Source: Nostoc sp. CMAA1605 (lineage in GTDB: Bacteria; Cyanobacteriota; Cyanobacteriia; Cyanobacteriales; Nostocaceae). Taken from it: 64,000 bases of DNA. The stretch is taken from assembly GCF_021596505.1 (NCBI RefSeq), contig NZ_PJIZ01000020.1, positions 1 to 64,000 of the forward strand, written 5' to 3'. The translations under genes were made by a program, and so were the position numbers. Shown one piece after another: positions 46,488 through 55,051 of this stretch; within the stretch, counting starts at the first letter, position 1, and every line of letters starts with the position of its first letter. Below the pieces are notes generated by a model that had not been told where the DNA came from, did not search any database, and saw nothing but the letters and a program-made list of their open reading frames with translations.

Positions 46488-47432
46488 ATGAACATAAAAC
46501 ACTGGTTAAAGTTGAAAATCCGTAGTGCTTTAAATTTGCCAGAAATTGAAGCATATATTCGTCAAATACATTTAGATACTTTAAATTTAAAAAACTCAAT
46601 TCATAATTTACGCAGTTCAAATGACATCATATCCCCCTATGATGAATTAACTTTAGAGACAATAAGCTCATTTCTTCTAGAGTTAATAGATGCTAGTAAG
46701 CCAGGGTCAGTATTTACTTGCCAAATCAATGGCATGAATCTTTTAGCACCTATGGAATTGTTGCGTTTATATCCTCATTGCTTACATCCTCAAGCTACAC
46801 AAAAACTAACTTATTGGGTAGAATCTCAACAATCTGATTGGTTATGTTCACATTTACAACCAGGTGATGTGGCTCTTGATATAGGCGCAGCCTTTGGAAT
46901 CATCACTTTAGCTTTGTCAAAAGTAGTTGGTGCTGAAGGTTTCGTTCACGCCTTTGAACCATCAAGAACAGCACAAAATTGTCTTCAACAACTCTTGGAA
47001 CTAAATCATGTTCATAATGTTACCTTGGTTAAGTCAGCAATAGCTGATGCTGCTGGATATACAGAGTTTATTGAATATACTTCAGACAATGATTTATCTT
47101 GGGCTTCTGATACTTCTACATTAGCATCACCAAGTATTAATCCCACGATGAATCATTTACGTTATGAAGTCGATGTGACCACTATTGATGAATATGTTGC
47201 TGCTCAAGATATTAAACCTAAAGCTATCAAAATAGATATAGAAGGCTTTGAACTTTATGCCTTGCATGGCGGAAAAAATACGCTGGAAAAGTTTTTACCA
47301 TATCTTTGCATTGATATTCACAAGGATGTCAAAACTGGAGAATCTGCTTTACTGGCAGTCGAACCATTCTTATCAAATCTAGGCTACAAAATGAAAATGG
47401 AGGGTCATGCGCTTTATTGTACACCCAAATAA
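46488..47432 (+). CDS. FkbM-family methyltransferase
   Basis: 314 residues. Its N-terminus, MNIKHWLKLKIRSALNLPEIEAYIRQI, resembles that of the previous gene, so the two may be paralogues. SAM loop GDVALDIGAAFGIITLALSK is near 125-145, and the signature KPKAIKIDIEGFELYALHGG near 245-263. Unlike its neighbour it ends shortly after the domain. A sugar O-methyl group is the likely product; position and sugar are unknown. The gap before it is 30 bases, after it about 120. Confidence 0.85.
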   Translation: MNIKHWLKLKIRSALNLPEIEAYIRQIHLDTLNLKNSIHNLRSSNDIISPYDELTLETISSFLLELIDASKPGSVFTCQINGMNLLAPMELLRLYPHCLHPQATQKLTYWVESQQSDWLCSHLQPGDVALDIGAAFGIITLALSKVVGAEGFVHAFEPSRTAQNCLQQLLELNHVHNVTLVKSAIADAAGYTEFIEYTSDNDLSWASDTSTLASPSINPTMNHLRYEVDVTTIDEYVAAQDIKPKAIKIDIEGFELYALHGGKNTLEKFLPYLCIDIHKDVKTGESALLAVEPFLSNLGYKMKMEGHALYCTPK

Positions 47433-47550
47433 ATTATTTTAAATACTCACAGATTCAGCTAATTTTTGCGTCACTTTTTAATGTAATTTGTTGAAAATTA
47501 GTGTTCATTTAATTGATTTAGTAGAAAAAATATAATTAGCATATTATTTC

Positions 47551-48807
47551 ATGCCATCAAATAGTAGCAAAAAAATTTATGTGCAGGACAAAGGTGTATC
47601 TCTCATGCAATGCCGTGTTTGTGATTCAGTGAACTTAGAACTTGCCATTGATCTTGGCTCTCAACCGTGGTGCAATCACTTCTTGAAACCAGGAGAAATT
47701 GGTAAAGAACCTTTTTATCCTTTGCGTGTACTCTACTGTCATGATTGTGGAACGGTACAACTAGATTACACTGTGAAAAAAGAAATTATGTTTGGAGATC
47801 ACACCTATTTATCAGGTGTGACTCGTTCTTTAAGTGAACATTTTAGAAATGTAGCAGAGGAAGTTGATAGCCGCTTTTTTCAGGATACTCAAAATAAGTC
47901 TGTGCTAGATATTGGTTCTAATGATGGAACTCAACTTAAGCATTTTCAAACGCTAGGTTATGAGGTTTTGGGTGTAGAGTCTTCTAAAACTACGGCGAAG
48001 ATAGCTAACGAAGCTGGAGTCCCAACTTTAAACGATTTTTTTAATCTAGAAGTTGTGCAGCGATTAAACCGCAAATTTCACGTAATTAATGCGGCTGGAG
48101 TTTTCTTTCACTTGGAAGAACTGCATTCCGTAACGGAGGGAATTAGGGAAGCTTTGCGGGATGATGGGGTGTTTGTTGTGCAGTTTCTCTACATGAAACG
48201 GATTGTAGAGAATCTAGCATTTGATCAGATTTATCATGAACATTTACTGTACTACAATCTCAACACAATTGAGGTACTGTTAAACAGACATGGATTATCT
48301 ATGTTTGATGCTCATATTTCACCAATTCATGGCGGTTCTATTATTGGTTTTGTAACACATAAAGGGAAAAAAGCAGCAAGCGATCGCCTGCAATTTCTCC
48401 GGCAAGCAGAAGTTAAGGAAAAAAGCAACGAACTTTCGACATATTTAGAGTTTGCCCAAAGAATTGAACAAATGAAAAGTGACAATCTTACCTACTTAGC
48501 ACAAGCAAAACAGCAGGGTAAGAAAATTTTTGGTTTCGGCGCACCTGTTAAGGGTAATACTATGCTAAATTACTTTGGAGTCGGCACTAATTATATAGAT
48601 TTTTTGGTAGAAAAAAATGAATTGCGACGTGGACTTTATTCCCCAGGAATGCACATTCCCATAGTCATTGAGCAAGAACTAAAAGCACTACCAGATATTT
48701 ATTACGTTTTAGCTTGGAACTTTAAAAAAGAAATTCTCTCTAATAATCAACATCTCATTGATCAAGGGATAGAATTTTACTTCCCTGTGAATCCCAAAGA
48801 AGCTTAA
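47551..48807 (+). CDS. Sugar C-methyltransferase (zinc-binding, three-domain type)
   Basis: The 418 residues have the layout of TylC3/NovU-type SAM-dependent sugar C-methyltransferases. An N-terminal zinc module has CRVC (21-24) and CHDC (63-66). A central Rossmann domain has SVLDIGSNDGTQL near 118-130. A C-terminal domain has GKKIFGFGAPVKGNTMLNYFG. These enzymes methylate a carbon next to a keto group on a nucleotide sugar, so they require a keto intermediate; a dehydratase or oxidase should act before it. A second start at MQCRVCDS (residue 19) is possible. The next gene, a reductase-like SDR, starts four bases after the stop. Confidence 0.85.
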   Translation: MPSNSSKKIYVQDKGVSLMQCRVCDSVNLELAIDLGSQPWCNHFLKPGEIGKEPFYPLRVLYCHDCGTVQLDYTVKKEIMFGDHTYLSGVTRSLSEHFRNVAEEVDSRFFQDTQNKSVLDIGSNDGTQLKHFQTLGYEVLGVESSKTTAKIANEAGVPTLNDFFNLEVVQRLNRKFHVINAAGVFFHLEELHSVTEGIREALRDDGVFVVQFLYMKRIVENLAFDQIYHEHLLYYNLNTIEVLLNRHGLSMFDAHISPIHGGSIIGFVTHKGKKAASDRLQFLRQAEVKEKSNELSTYLEFAQRIEQMKSDNLTYLAQAKQQGKKIFGFGAPVKGNTMLNYFGVGTNYIDFLVEKNELRRGLYSPGMHIPIVIEQELKALPDIYYVLAWNFKKEILSNNQHLIDQGIEFYFPVNPKEA

Positions 48808-48810
48808 AGT

Positions 48811-49740
48811 ATGAAAATTTTAGTTACTGGTGCTACAGGCTTTTTAGGCACAATACTTTGCTCTCATTTAGCAGCACAAGGACATGAGTTAGTCCGCCTC
48901 AATTCTCAAAACTGTGATTTGACTCAGCAAGACTCACTATTAAAATATAATCACCAAACCTACGATCACATATACCATTTAGCAGCGTGGACTCAAGCTG
49001 GTGACTTTTGTTTGTATCATCCTGGTGAACAGTGGATTATCAACCAGCAAATTAATACTAATGTATTGGCTTGGTGGCAAAAATATCAACCGCAAGCCAA
49101 GTTGATTAGTATGGGGACTAGTTGCGCTTATGCTCCTGATTTAGACCTCATAGAAGAAAATTACCTAACAGGAATTCCAATTGATAGTTTGTTTACCTAT
49201 GCAATGACTAAACGAATGCTCTACGCTGGTCAATTAGCACTGCATAAACAGTATGGTTTAAAGTATCTGTGTTTAGTCCCTTCTACCCTCTACGGGCCAG
49301 GCTACCACACCGATGGGCGACAAATGCACTTTATTTTTGACTTAATTCGTAAGATTATTCGCGGTAAACTCTATGGGGAGTCAGTGGTGCTTTGGGGAGA
49401 TGGATATCAATCCCGTGAATTGGTTTTTGTGAACGATTTTGTCAAAATTATGATTCAATTAGCAACTAATGTTGATAATCAACTCATCAACATCGGTGCT
49501 GGTGAAGAGTTCACTATTAGACACTTTGCTAAATTGATTTGCGAAAAAGTAGACTATGATTTTACATCAATCCAGTTTGATACAAAACGCTATGTTGGTG
49601 CTAAGTCCAAGTGTCTAGGTGTTGACAAACTAAAACAGTATGTTCCCGATTTAACTTTAACTTCCTTAGAAGTTGGGTTGAGCAAAACTATTGCATGGTT
49701 TGGAACACAACAAGATAAACTGTTACCAAACAATAAGTGA
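48811..49740 (+). CDS. NAD(P)-dependent sugar epimerase/reductase, fucose synthase-like
   Basis: 309 residues, extended SDR. The cofactor motif GATGFLGT is at 7-14; catalytic Tyr and Lys are in YAMTK (130-134), with TSCAYAP (103-109). The Ser-Cys before the YxxxK pair is as in GDP-fucose synthase, which uses Cys in epimerisation. STLYGPGYHTDGRQMHFIFDLI resembles the GDP-sugar-binding loop of that enzyme. Following the C-methyltransferase almost directly, it fits as the 4-keto reductase that ends synthesis of a branched sugar. GDP-heptose as carrier is inference. Confidence 0.82.
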   Translation: MKILVTGATGFLGTILCSHLAAQGHELVRLNSQNCDLTQQDSLLKYNHQTYDHIYHLAAWTQAGDFCLYHPGEQWIINQQINTNVLAWWQKYQPQAKLISMGTSCAYAPDLDLIEENYLTGIPIDSLFTYAMTKRMLYAGQLALHKQYGLKYLCLVPSTLYGPGYHTDGRQMHFIFDLIRKIIRGKLYGESVVLWGDGYQSRELVFVNDFVKIMIQLATNVDNQLINIGAGEEFTIRHFAKLICEKVDYDFTSIQFDTKRYVGAKSKCLGVDKLKQYVPDLTLTSLEVGLSKTIAWFGTQQDKLLPNNK

Positions 49741-49749
49741 GGAATAACT

Positions 49750-50319
49750 TTGGATTACTGGGTGCAAGATAAACTCAAAAGTTTAGAATCTGCCTTCACA
49801 AAAGAGTATTGTCAGGCAATAGATAAAGTAGCAAATTTAATAGTGAACAGTTTTCAGCAAGGAAACACTTTACTGATTTGTGGTAATGGTGGTTCTGCGT
49901 CTGATGCACAACATATAGCTGCTGAGTTTATTGGACGCTTTTTAATCAATCGTAAAGGATTACCTGCGATCGCACTTTCTACTAATCCAGCCACCCTCAC
50001 AGCTTGGACAAACGACCACGAATTTGAAACTATCTTTTCTCGACAGGTAGAATCTTTAGGTAAGCCTGGAGACATCCTCTGGGGAATTTCCACATCTGGA
50101 AAATCTCAAAATGTAGTTAAAGCTTTAAAGATAGCTAAACAACTGGGAATTATCACAATTGGGATGGCAGGTAATAACGGTGGAATAATCAAGGAAATCA
50201 GTGACTATTCCTTATTCGTTCGTGAACACCATACTCCTTTAGTACAAGAGATTCATGTGATTACTTATCATCGAATCTGTGAACAGGTAGAACTTAAACT
50301 ATTCACGCCATTAACTTAA
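49750..50319 (+). CDS. gmhA: Sedoheptulose-7-phosphate isomerase (SIS domain), GmhA-like
   Basis: The first enzyme of heptose synthesis: sedoheptulose 7-phosphate to D-glycero-D-manno-heptose 7-phosphate. The 189-residue protein has ICGNGGSASDAQHIAAEFIGRF at 43-64, including the likely zinc ligands His55 and Glu59. ISTSGKSQNVVKAL is the second phosphate loop, and VQEIHVITYHRICEQVE at the end has the remaining His. The start is TTG at 49750: a GAGGA site lies eight bases upstream, and no other Met occurs before the domain. DiaA-like proteins share the fold, but context favours GmhA. Confidence 0.88.
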   Translation: MDYWVQDKLKSLESAFTKEYCQAIDKVANLIVNSFQQGNTLLICGNGGSASDAQHIAAEFIGRFLINRKGLPAIALSTNPATLTAWTNDHEFETIFSRQVESLGKPGDILWGISTSGKSQNVVKALKIAKQLGIITIGMAGNNGGIIKEISDYSLFVREHHTPLVQEIHVITYHRICEQVELKLFTPLT

Positions 50320-50375
50320 TTCGAGAACTTCATATTTCTAGCTAATTTTAACTATATTTTATTTATATAAAAAAT

Positions 50376-50948
50376 ATGTATCTTGATAATAAAAATGAGG
50401 AATTTGCTGAACCTAACAAAGCTTTGTTTCTAGATAGAGACGGAGTGTTAATAGATTATATTCCATACCTAAGCCACCCACATCAAGTTAATATTCCGTT
50501 GAATGCAGGTAAAGTTTTTAGGAAATGGCAAGACTCAGGATATTTATTAATAGTTATTACAAATCAATCCGGTATTGCCAGAGGGTATTTTACTGCAAAT
50601 GATGTCGAGGAAGTTCATGCCAAAATACGCCAAGAATATAAGAAAATAGGTGTATATTTTGAAGATATCTTCATCTGTCCTCACCAACCCTCAGATAACT
50701 GTCAATGCCGTAAACCTTCACCATATATGTTGCGACAAGCTTCAGAACAGTATTTCATAGAACTTTCACATTCATATTTCATTGGTGATGCAATCAGTGA
50801 TGTAGAGTGCGCCATTAATGCTGGTTGTAATCCAATTTTTTTACTAACTAATAGGACTTTAGTAGATGCTAAAAACTTAGCCCAAAAGTACCCATCTGTT
50901 TACATGATTAAAGAATTGAGTGAAACCATTAAACTCATTGAATGTTAA
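50376..50948 (+). CDS. gmhB: Heptose 1,7-bisphosphate 7-phosphatase, GmhB-like (HAD)
   Basis: Removes the C7 phosphate from heptose 1,7-bisphosphate. The 190 residues include the HAD nucleophile motif LFLDRDGVLIDY (Asp20 and Asp22), ITNQSGIARGYF, and the GmhB zinc loop CPHQPSDNCQCRKPSP (about 104-119) with His and three Cys. The second Asp motif is YFIGDAISDVECAINAG. Histidinol phosphatases are similar, but the neighbour GmhA gene 57 bases upstream supports the heptose role. With HddA and HddC it completes a GDP-heptose route in this cluster. Confidence 0.88.
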   Translation: MYLDNKNEEFAEPNKALFLDRDGVLIDYIPYLSHPHQVNIPLNAGKVFRKWQDSGYLLIVITNQSGIARGYFTANDVEEVHAKIRQEYKKIGVYFEDIFICPHQPSDNCQCRKPSPYMLRQASEQYFIELSHSYFIGDAISDVECAINAGCNPIFLLTNRTLVDAKNLAQKYPSVYMIKELSETIKLIEC

Positions 50949-50966
50949 CCTGTTGTTCAGCAGTTT

Positions 50967-52154
50967 ATGAATCACAACAATATGGAGCAAAGTCCAATAT
51001 TGATTTCTTTAATTCCTAATCTTATGGGAGGAGAGGGACACATAATTCCATATCATACTTCTGTGAGTAAAGCCGCAAAAATTTTAGGTTGGCAGCATCT
51101 GGTTATACTGCCACCAGACTTAAAATTCAGTAATTTACCAGCTAACTGGTATGCTTGCCTTAGTAGTGAAAACTTGGAAGCAAAAATTCATCCATTTATC
51201 AGAATATTGAAGTTTATAGATATTTTAAAATTCAGTCTTTCTATTGCTAAAAAACTACGACAGTATGTTTTAATTACCCCCAGACCTTCTATCATTTTTC
51301 TAGAAAGATTTATCCACGTACAACTTTTGGCATTACTGATAGCTATTTATCTAATACCTACAAATAATTTATCAGTATGGTTACTTTACCGTAGAGACAT
51401 ACATAAAGATAAAACCGCTTGGATTTATAAAAGTTTAAATCAAGCGATTAAGCTAAAATTAAACCCTGGAAAATTTAAAATACTAACCGATAGTGAAATT
51501 TTAGCCAATTCAATATCAAATTACTTTCAGGATTCTGTAAATGTAATGCCCATACCACACACAGAATTTATTGATATTGAAGATACCCGTAACCAAGATG
51601 ATGAAATAGTTTGTTGGTGGGCTGGCACTCCCCGGTTAGAAAAGGGATGGGAAATAGTTAAATCCTTAGTTAATTGTACTACTGATGGAGCAGATAAAAT
51701 ATGTGTTGTTGCTGCCCAAAGTTCTCAACTCATATCTAATACTGGTGGTGTTAGAATTAACCTGATTGCAGATAGTTTGAGTAACTTAGAATATTTGGAA
51801 TGGCTTAAAAAATCGGACATTATGTTACTGCCATATGATGCGAATGCTTATAAAGAACGCACATCTGGTATTTTTACAGAATGTATCATGGCGGGTAAAA
51901 TTCCCGTTGTCACTGCTGGAACTTGGATGGCAAAAGAACTTTCAAAATATCAGGCTCAGGAATTGATTATAGATGATTGGAGTCAACCCAAAATGATTAC
52001 CAATAAAATTCTTCAATTTGCTAACTCTGTAGAATTGAAAGCGAAAATTACAGAAATTCAGAAAAGTTATCGAAAATTCCATACTGTTGAGAGTTATGCT
52101 GTGGAAATAAAGAAATTATTTGATGCCTCAGATCATGCTGAAGATATCAATTGA
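50967..52154 (+). CDS. Glycosyltransferase-like protein (GT-B)
   Basis: The 395 residues start MNHNNMEQSPILISLIPN. The layout is GT-B: an N-terminal lobe with a hydrophobic patch (LLALLIAIYLIPTNNLSVWLLY) that may touch the membrane, then a C-terminal lobe with VCWWAGTPRLEKGWEIVKSLV and LLPYDANAYKERTSGIFTECIMAGKIPVVTAG. The latter replaces the usual EGFG by ERTSGIF-x-E, as in a branch of GT4-like proteins. The donor is unknown. Its end overlaps the next gene by 20 bases. Confidence 0.75.
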   Translation: MNHNNMEQSPILISLIPNLMGGEGHIIPYHTSVSKAAKILGWQHLVILPPDLKFSNLPANWYACLSSENLEAKIHPFIRILKFIDILKFSLSIAKKLRQYVLITPRPSIIFLERFIHVQLLALLIAIYLIPTNNLSVWLLYRRDIHKDKTAWIYKSLNQAIKLKLNPGKFKILTDSEILANSISNYFQDSVNVMPIPHTEFIDIEDTRNQDDEIVCWWAGTPRLEKGWEIVKSLVNCTTDGADKICVVAAQSSQLISNTGGVRINLIADSLSNLEYLEWLKKSDIMLLPYDANAYKERTSGIFTECIMAGKIPVVTAGTWMAKELSKYQAQELIIDDWSQPKMITNKILQFANSVELKAKITEIQKSYRKFHTVESYAVEIKKLFDASDHAEDIN

Positions 52155-53295
52155 TGCAACACCTTTAACATCTCAACCCAGTGGTATCGGATTATATGTT
52201 TATAATTTGATTAATTCGCTAGATTCACTCCAAAAAAATGAAAACTTTGAACTGAGAGTAGTACGTCAAACTAGATTAAAAAATTGGTTACAGTTTAAAT
52301 TAAATGAACCAAACTTTCGTAGTTTAAATACTCCCATCCATACGTTACCCATTCCAGTTAGTATTACTAATATACTATCAAAAATTCCTAATCCAATTCT
52401 TCCTTATTACGAAGGATGCTTTGGTTTATCTGATATTGTTCACGGCACAGATTATTTTGTATATCCTTGTGCTAAAAGCATTAATTTCATGACGATTTGT
52501 GACTTAACATTTATTAAATACCCCTATTTTGCTAGTCAAATAGTTAAAACATATACAAATCGTATTAAGCAATGTCTCAAATGGACTGATGCAATTATTA
52601 CAATCTCAGAAACTTCTAAACAAGATATTATTCAATATTTAAATATTAAACCAGAAAAAATTTTTGTAACACCTTTAGCTAGTCGCTATAATTCTGATTA
52701 TTTTGAGCAAAAAAATATTCTAAATTTGTTAGGGCAGCAGGTTATTTACGATTTTTCTAAACCGTATCTACTGTTTGTGAGTACCATAGAGCCAAGAAAA
52801 AATATCAACACTATAATTACCGCATTTAATATACTAAAACAGCAGCATAAAATCGAGCATCACTTAATCATGATTGGCAAGAAGGGGTGGATTTATGAAC
52901 CCATATTTGCAGCTATTGCAAGTTCTCCTTGGAAAGATGAAATACATCATCTTGATTACTTATCTGATGAATTAGTGGCATTATTTTACTCAAAAGCAGA
53001 TGTTTTCGTATATCCATCTCACTATGAAGGATTTGGTTTACCTGTTTTGGAGGCAATGACTTTAGGCGCACCGGTTGTCAGCTCTAATACCTCCTCTATT
53101 CCAGAAGTAGCGGGAGATGCTGCTATTTTGATTGATCCTGAAGACCCTATGCAACTAGCTGAAAGTATATTAAAAGTAATTAGCGATCGCCAGTTGCGAA
53201 AAGATTTAATTGCTAGAGGTAAGGCTAGAGCAAAGTTATTTTCTTGGGAACGAACAGCAAAAGCCACATTAAATGCTTATAGAACAATTATTTGA
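52135..53295 (+). CDS. Glycosyltransferase family 4
   Basis: ATG 52135 (MLKISIDATPLTSQPSGIGLYVYNLI) fits the family start and overlaps the upstream gene by 20 bases, indicating coupled translation. The product has 386 residues. Donor lobe features: LLFVSTIEPRKNINTIITAF, then YPSHYEGFGLPVLEAMTLGAPVVSSNTSSIPEVAGDAAI, which includes the E-x7-E retaining motif. GT4 enzymes of this group often transfer mannose, rhamnose or similar sugars from nucleotide donors. It is the last gene before the duplicated leader at 53450. Confidence 0.88.
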   Translation: MLKISIDATPLTSQPSGIGLYVYNLINSLDSLQKNENFELRVVRQTRLKNWLQFKLNEPNFRSLNTPIHTLPIPVSITNILSKIPNPILPYYEGCFGLSDIVHGTDYFVYPCAKSINFMTICDLTFIKYPYFASQIVKTYTNRIKQCLKWTDAIITISETSKQDIIQYLNIKPEKIFVTPLASRYNSDYFEQKNILNLLGQQVIYDFSKPYLLFVSTIEPRKNINTIITAFNILKQQHKIEHHLIMIGKKGWIYEPIFAAIASSPWKDEIHHLDYLSDELVALFYSKADVFVYPSHYEGFGLPVLEAMTLGAPVVSSNTSSIPEVAGDAAILIDPEDPMQLAESILKVISDRQLRKDLIARGKARAKLFSWERTAKATLNAYRTII

Positions 53296-53488
53296 TCTGT
53301 TCAGACTCTTGATCTTAACCGTAAAACCTGCCATATCCGTCCAACACCCTTTATAGCAAAATTAATATAGCAAAAGCAACTTTTTTACATAATAGTCCCG
53401 TATTTGCGATCGCCGATAATCAACCTAGACAAACCCAAGAGTATTATCTTAGTTGACTTTTTTGCATTGGTATGATTAAAAATTTAAT

Positions 53489-53535
53489 AATTCCTGACAA
53501 ATCATTTCTAGGAATTAACCGACAAGTTAACTGGT
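53489..53535 (+). promoter_or_regulatory. Conserved putative operator, second copy
   Basis: AATTCCT (53489-53495) and AGGAATT (53510-53516) form a perfect 7-bp inverted repeat with a 14-base spacer. ACCGACAAGTTAACTGGT follows, containing the palindrome AGTTAACT. Compared with the copy at 36052, the spacer is one base longer and the inverted repeat is better. Confidence 0.5.
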
Positions 53536-53644
53536 AGTGCAGATTTCATACATGACAATACCTTGAAGCAAGACTTCATAAATTTTGCTGATATTGAGTT
53601 TGACAGTAAGAAATATACTTGTAGTCGTAGTCTCATGCTGCAAT

Positions 53645-53666
53645 GTACTCTCTAATACTGTAGAAT
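53645..53666 (+). promoter_or_regulatory. GTA-N8-TAC site with TAGAAT, second copy
   Basis: GTACTCTCTAATAC keeps GTA-N8-TAC although two of its neighbours changed, and TAGAAT (53661-53666) keeps the same two-base offset as in the first copy. Confidence 0.45.
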
Positions 53667-53708
53667 GCGCCTTATAGACTGAACTGTTTGTAGTGTTTGG
53701 TGCTACGG

Positions 53709-53800
53709 ATGACGTTTCAATTCAAAAAAGTTTAACTTGGCTAGAAGTACCTCGCTACTGTGAGTTACTGTAAGTATTGATCATACAAAATCTCAAAGTT
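53709..53800 (+). pseudogene. Remnant of the wzm start (first ~30 codons)
   Basis: Aligns with 36280-36370. The ATG is kept (53709), but one base is lost after the second codon and a CAA became TAA (53770-53772). In the original frame it still reads SIQKSLTWLEVPRYCEL. Similarity ends at about 53800, before the third helix of the permease. No permease can be made. Confidence 0.8.
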
Positions 53801-53832
53801 TTTAAATAAAAATTTCATAACAGGAAATAATC

Positions 53833-55023
53833 ATGGATTACGCAAAGGTACTAGAACGAATGAAAGAAGTTTATTGGCAATCATCAAGAACTGATAATCC
53901 CAAAAATCAGCACAACTCACAAACAGCCATAGACACAGGAGCATTAAATGACAATCTGGACATAAAAACAAATAAAAACTACATACAAATCAACAGTAAC
54001 TACTCAGTGGAAATAGATGGTAACTACTTACTATTTTTTAATGATATCTACACCAACATATTCAGTAAAATTCTCAAGAAAATACTTAAGAAAATAGCAT
54101 GGCCAATTTTAAAAAGACAGGTTTATTTTAATTCTGTAATTAGGCAAGTTATATATAATTTAATACATAAAAATCATGAGCAATCTTTAATGACTGGAGA
54201 ATTAAATGACAAGATAGTTGAACTAGAAAAAAAAATAGACCAATTATCTCAACTTCAACAGGGAATAGGAAAAACATCTATTGAAATGCAAGCTGATAAT
54301 ATTATTACTAATAACTTTGCCTCTACAGAAGAAGCCAAAATAAAAAGTGGATTGTGGTTTAACGAACCAATAATTGTTGGCTATCGCGAAACCGGAGAAG
54401 CTTTTTGGGCTGGTACTAACGAAAGAATATTGGAGAGAGTTTTTGTATTACAATCTCTATCTCGGCTATATGATTCTAATGAAGTCAAAATTTTAGATGT
54501 TGGCTCTGCTGAAAGTTTAATTTCTTATGAGTTAGCTACGCTTAATTACTCTGTGACAGCAATTGATATTCGTCCTACAGCTTTATTTCATCCTAATTTG
54601 CAATTTATTAAAAGCGATATATGTAAACCCGTAATTCCACCAGCTAGCTTTGATTGTGTAATTGCTTTGTCTACTCTCGAACATATCGGCTTAGGATGGT
54701 ATGGAGATGAACAAGGAGAAAGTTATGATATAGAGGCTGTTAAACAAATTAACTTACTTTTAAAACCCGAAGGTAAATTTATTCTCACAGTTCCCTATGG
54801 TAAAAAGGCTGTAACACCAGTACATCGCATTTACGATAAAGCATCACTCCAAACATTAACTCAAGACTTTACCGTAATGCAAACATCTTACGGATTACGC
54901 AAGGATGACTTCACTTGGGTGATCACCGAAAATGAGTTAGAAGCTTCAGTCCAAGAACATAATCCGGAGAATTACCTTCCTGGCGCAGTCGCTATGTTGG
55001 TATGTAAAAAAAATAAGTTTTGA
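53833..55023 (+). CDS. Class I SAM-dependent methyltransferase with N-terminal extension
   Basis: 396 residues. The first 165 residues have no enzyme motif: a polar start, a basic stretch (FSKILKKILKKIAWPILKRQ), and a coiled coil (MTGELNDKIVELEKKIDQLSQLQQ, about 120-143). The Rossmann domain has VKILDVGSAESLISYELA near 218-235, then FDCVIALSTLEHIGLGWYG and LLKPEGKFILTVPYG. It starts the second group of the cluster. A cap-adding methyltransferase with a coiled coil, as WbdD is for E. coli O9a chains, is one thought, but WbdD-like homology is not evident. RBS AGGAAAT precedes the ATG. Confidence 0.8.
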   Translation: MDYAKVLERMKEVYWQSSRTDNPKNQHNSQTAIDTGALNDNLDIKTNKNYIQINSNYSVEIDGNYLLFFNDIYTNIFSKILKKILKKIAWPILKRQVYFNSVIRQVIYNLIHKNHEQSLMTGELNDKIVELEKKIDQLSQLQQGIGKTSIEMQADNIITNNFASTEEAKIKSGLWFNEPIIVGYRETGEAFWAGTNERILERVFVLQSLSRLYDSNEVKILDVGSAESLISYELATLNYSVTAIDIRPTALFHPNLQFIKSDICKPVIPPASFDCVIALSTLEHIGLGWYGDEQGESYDIEAVKQINLLLKPEGKFILTVPYGKKAVTPVHRIYDKASLQTLTQDFTVMQTSYGLRKDDFTWVITENELEASVQEHNPENYLPGAVAMLVCKKNKF

Positions 55024-55051
55024 TTTTTTTGAAAGTGGGAATTAATAAACA

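Larger units (their letters stand above)
53296..53832. promoter_or_regulatory. Intergenic region carrying a duplicate of the wzm leader and gene start
   Basis: From about 53450 to 53800 the sequence follows 36010-36370 base for base with substitutions and a few indels, roughly 70-80% identity by eye, and over 90% in some blocks. It holds the AATTCCT...AGGAATT repeat, the GTA-N8-TAC palindrome, TAGAAT and a decayed wzm start. It lies directly before the second gene group, so it probably serves as its promoter. Confidence 0.75.
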
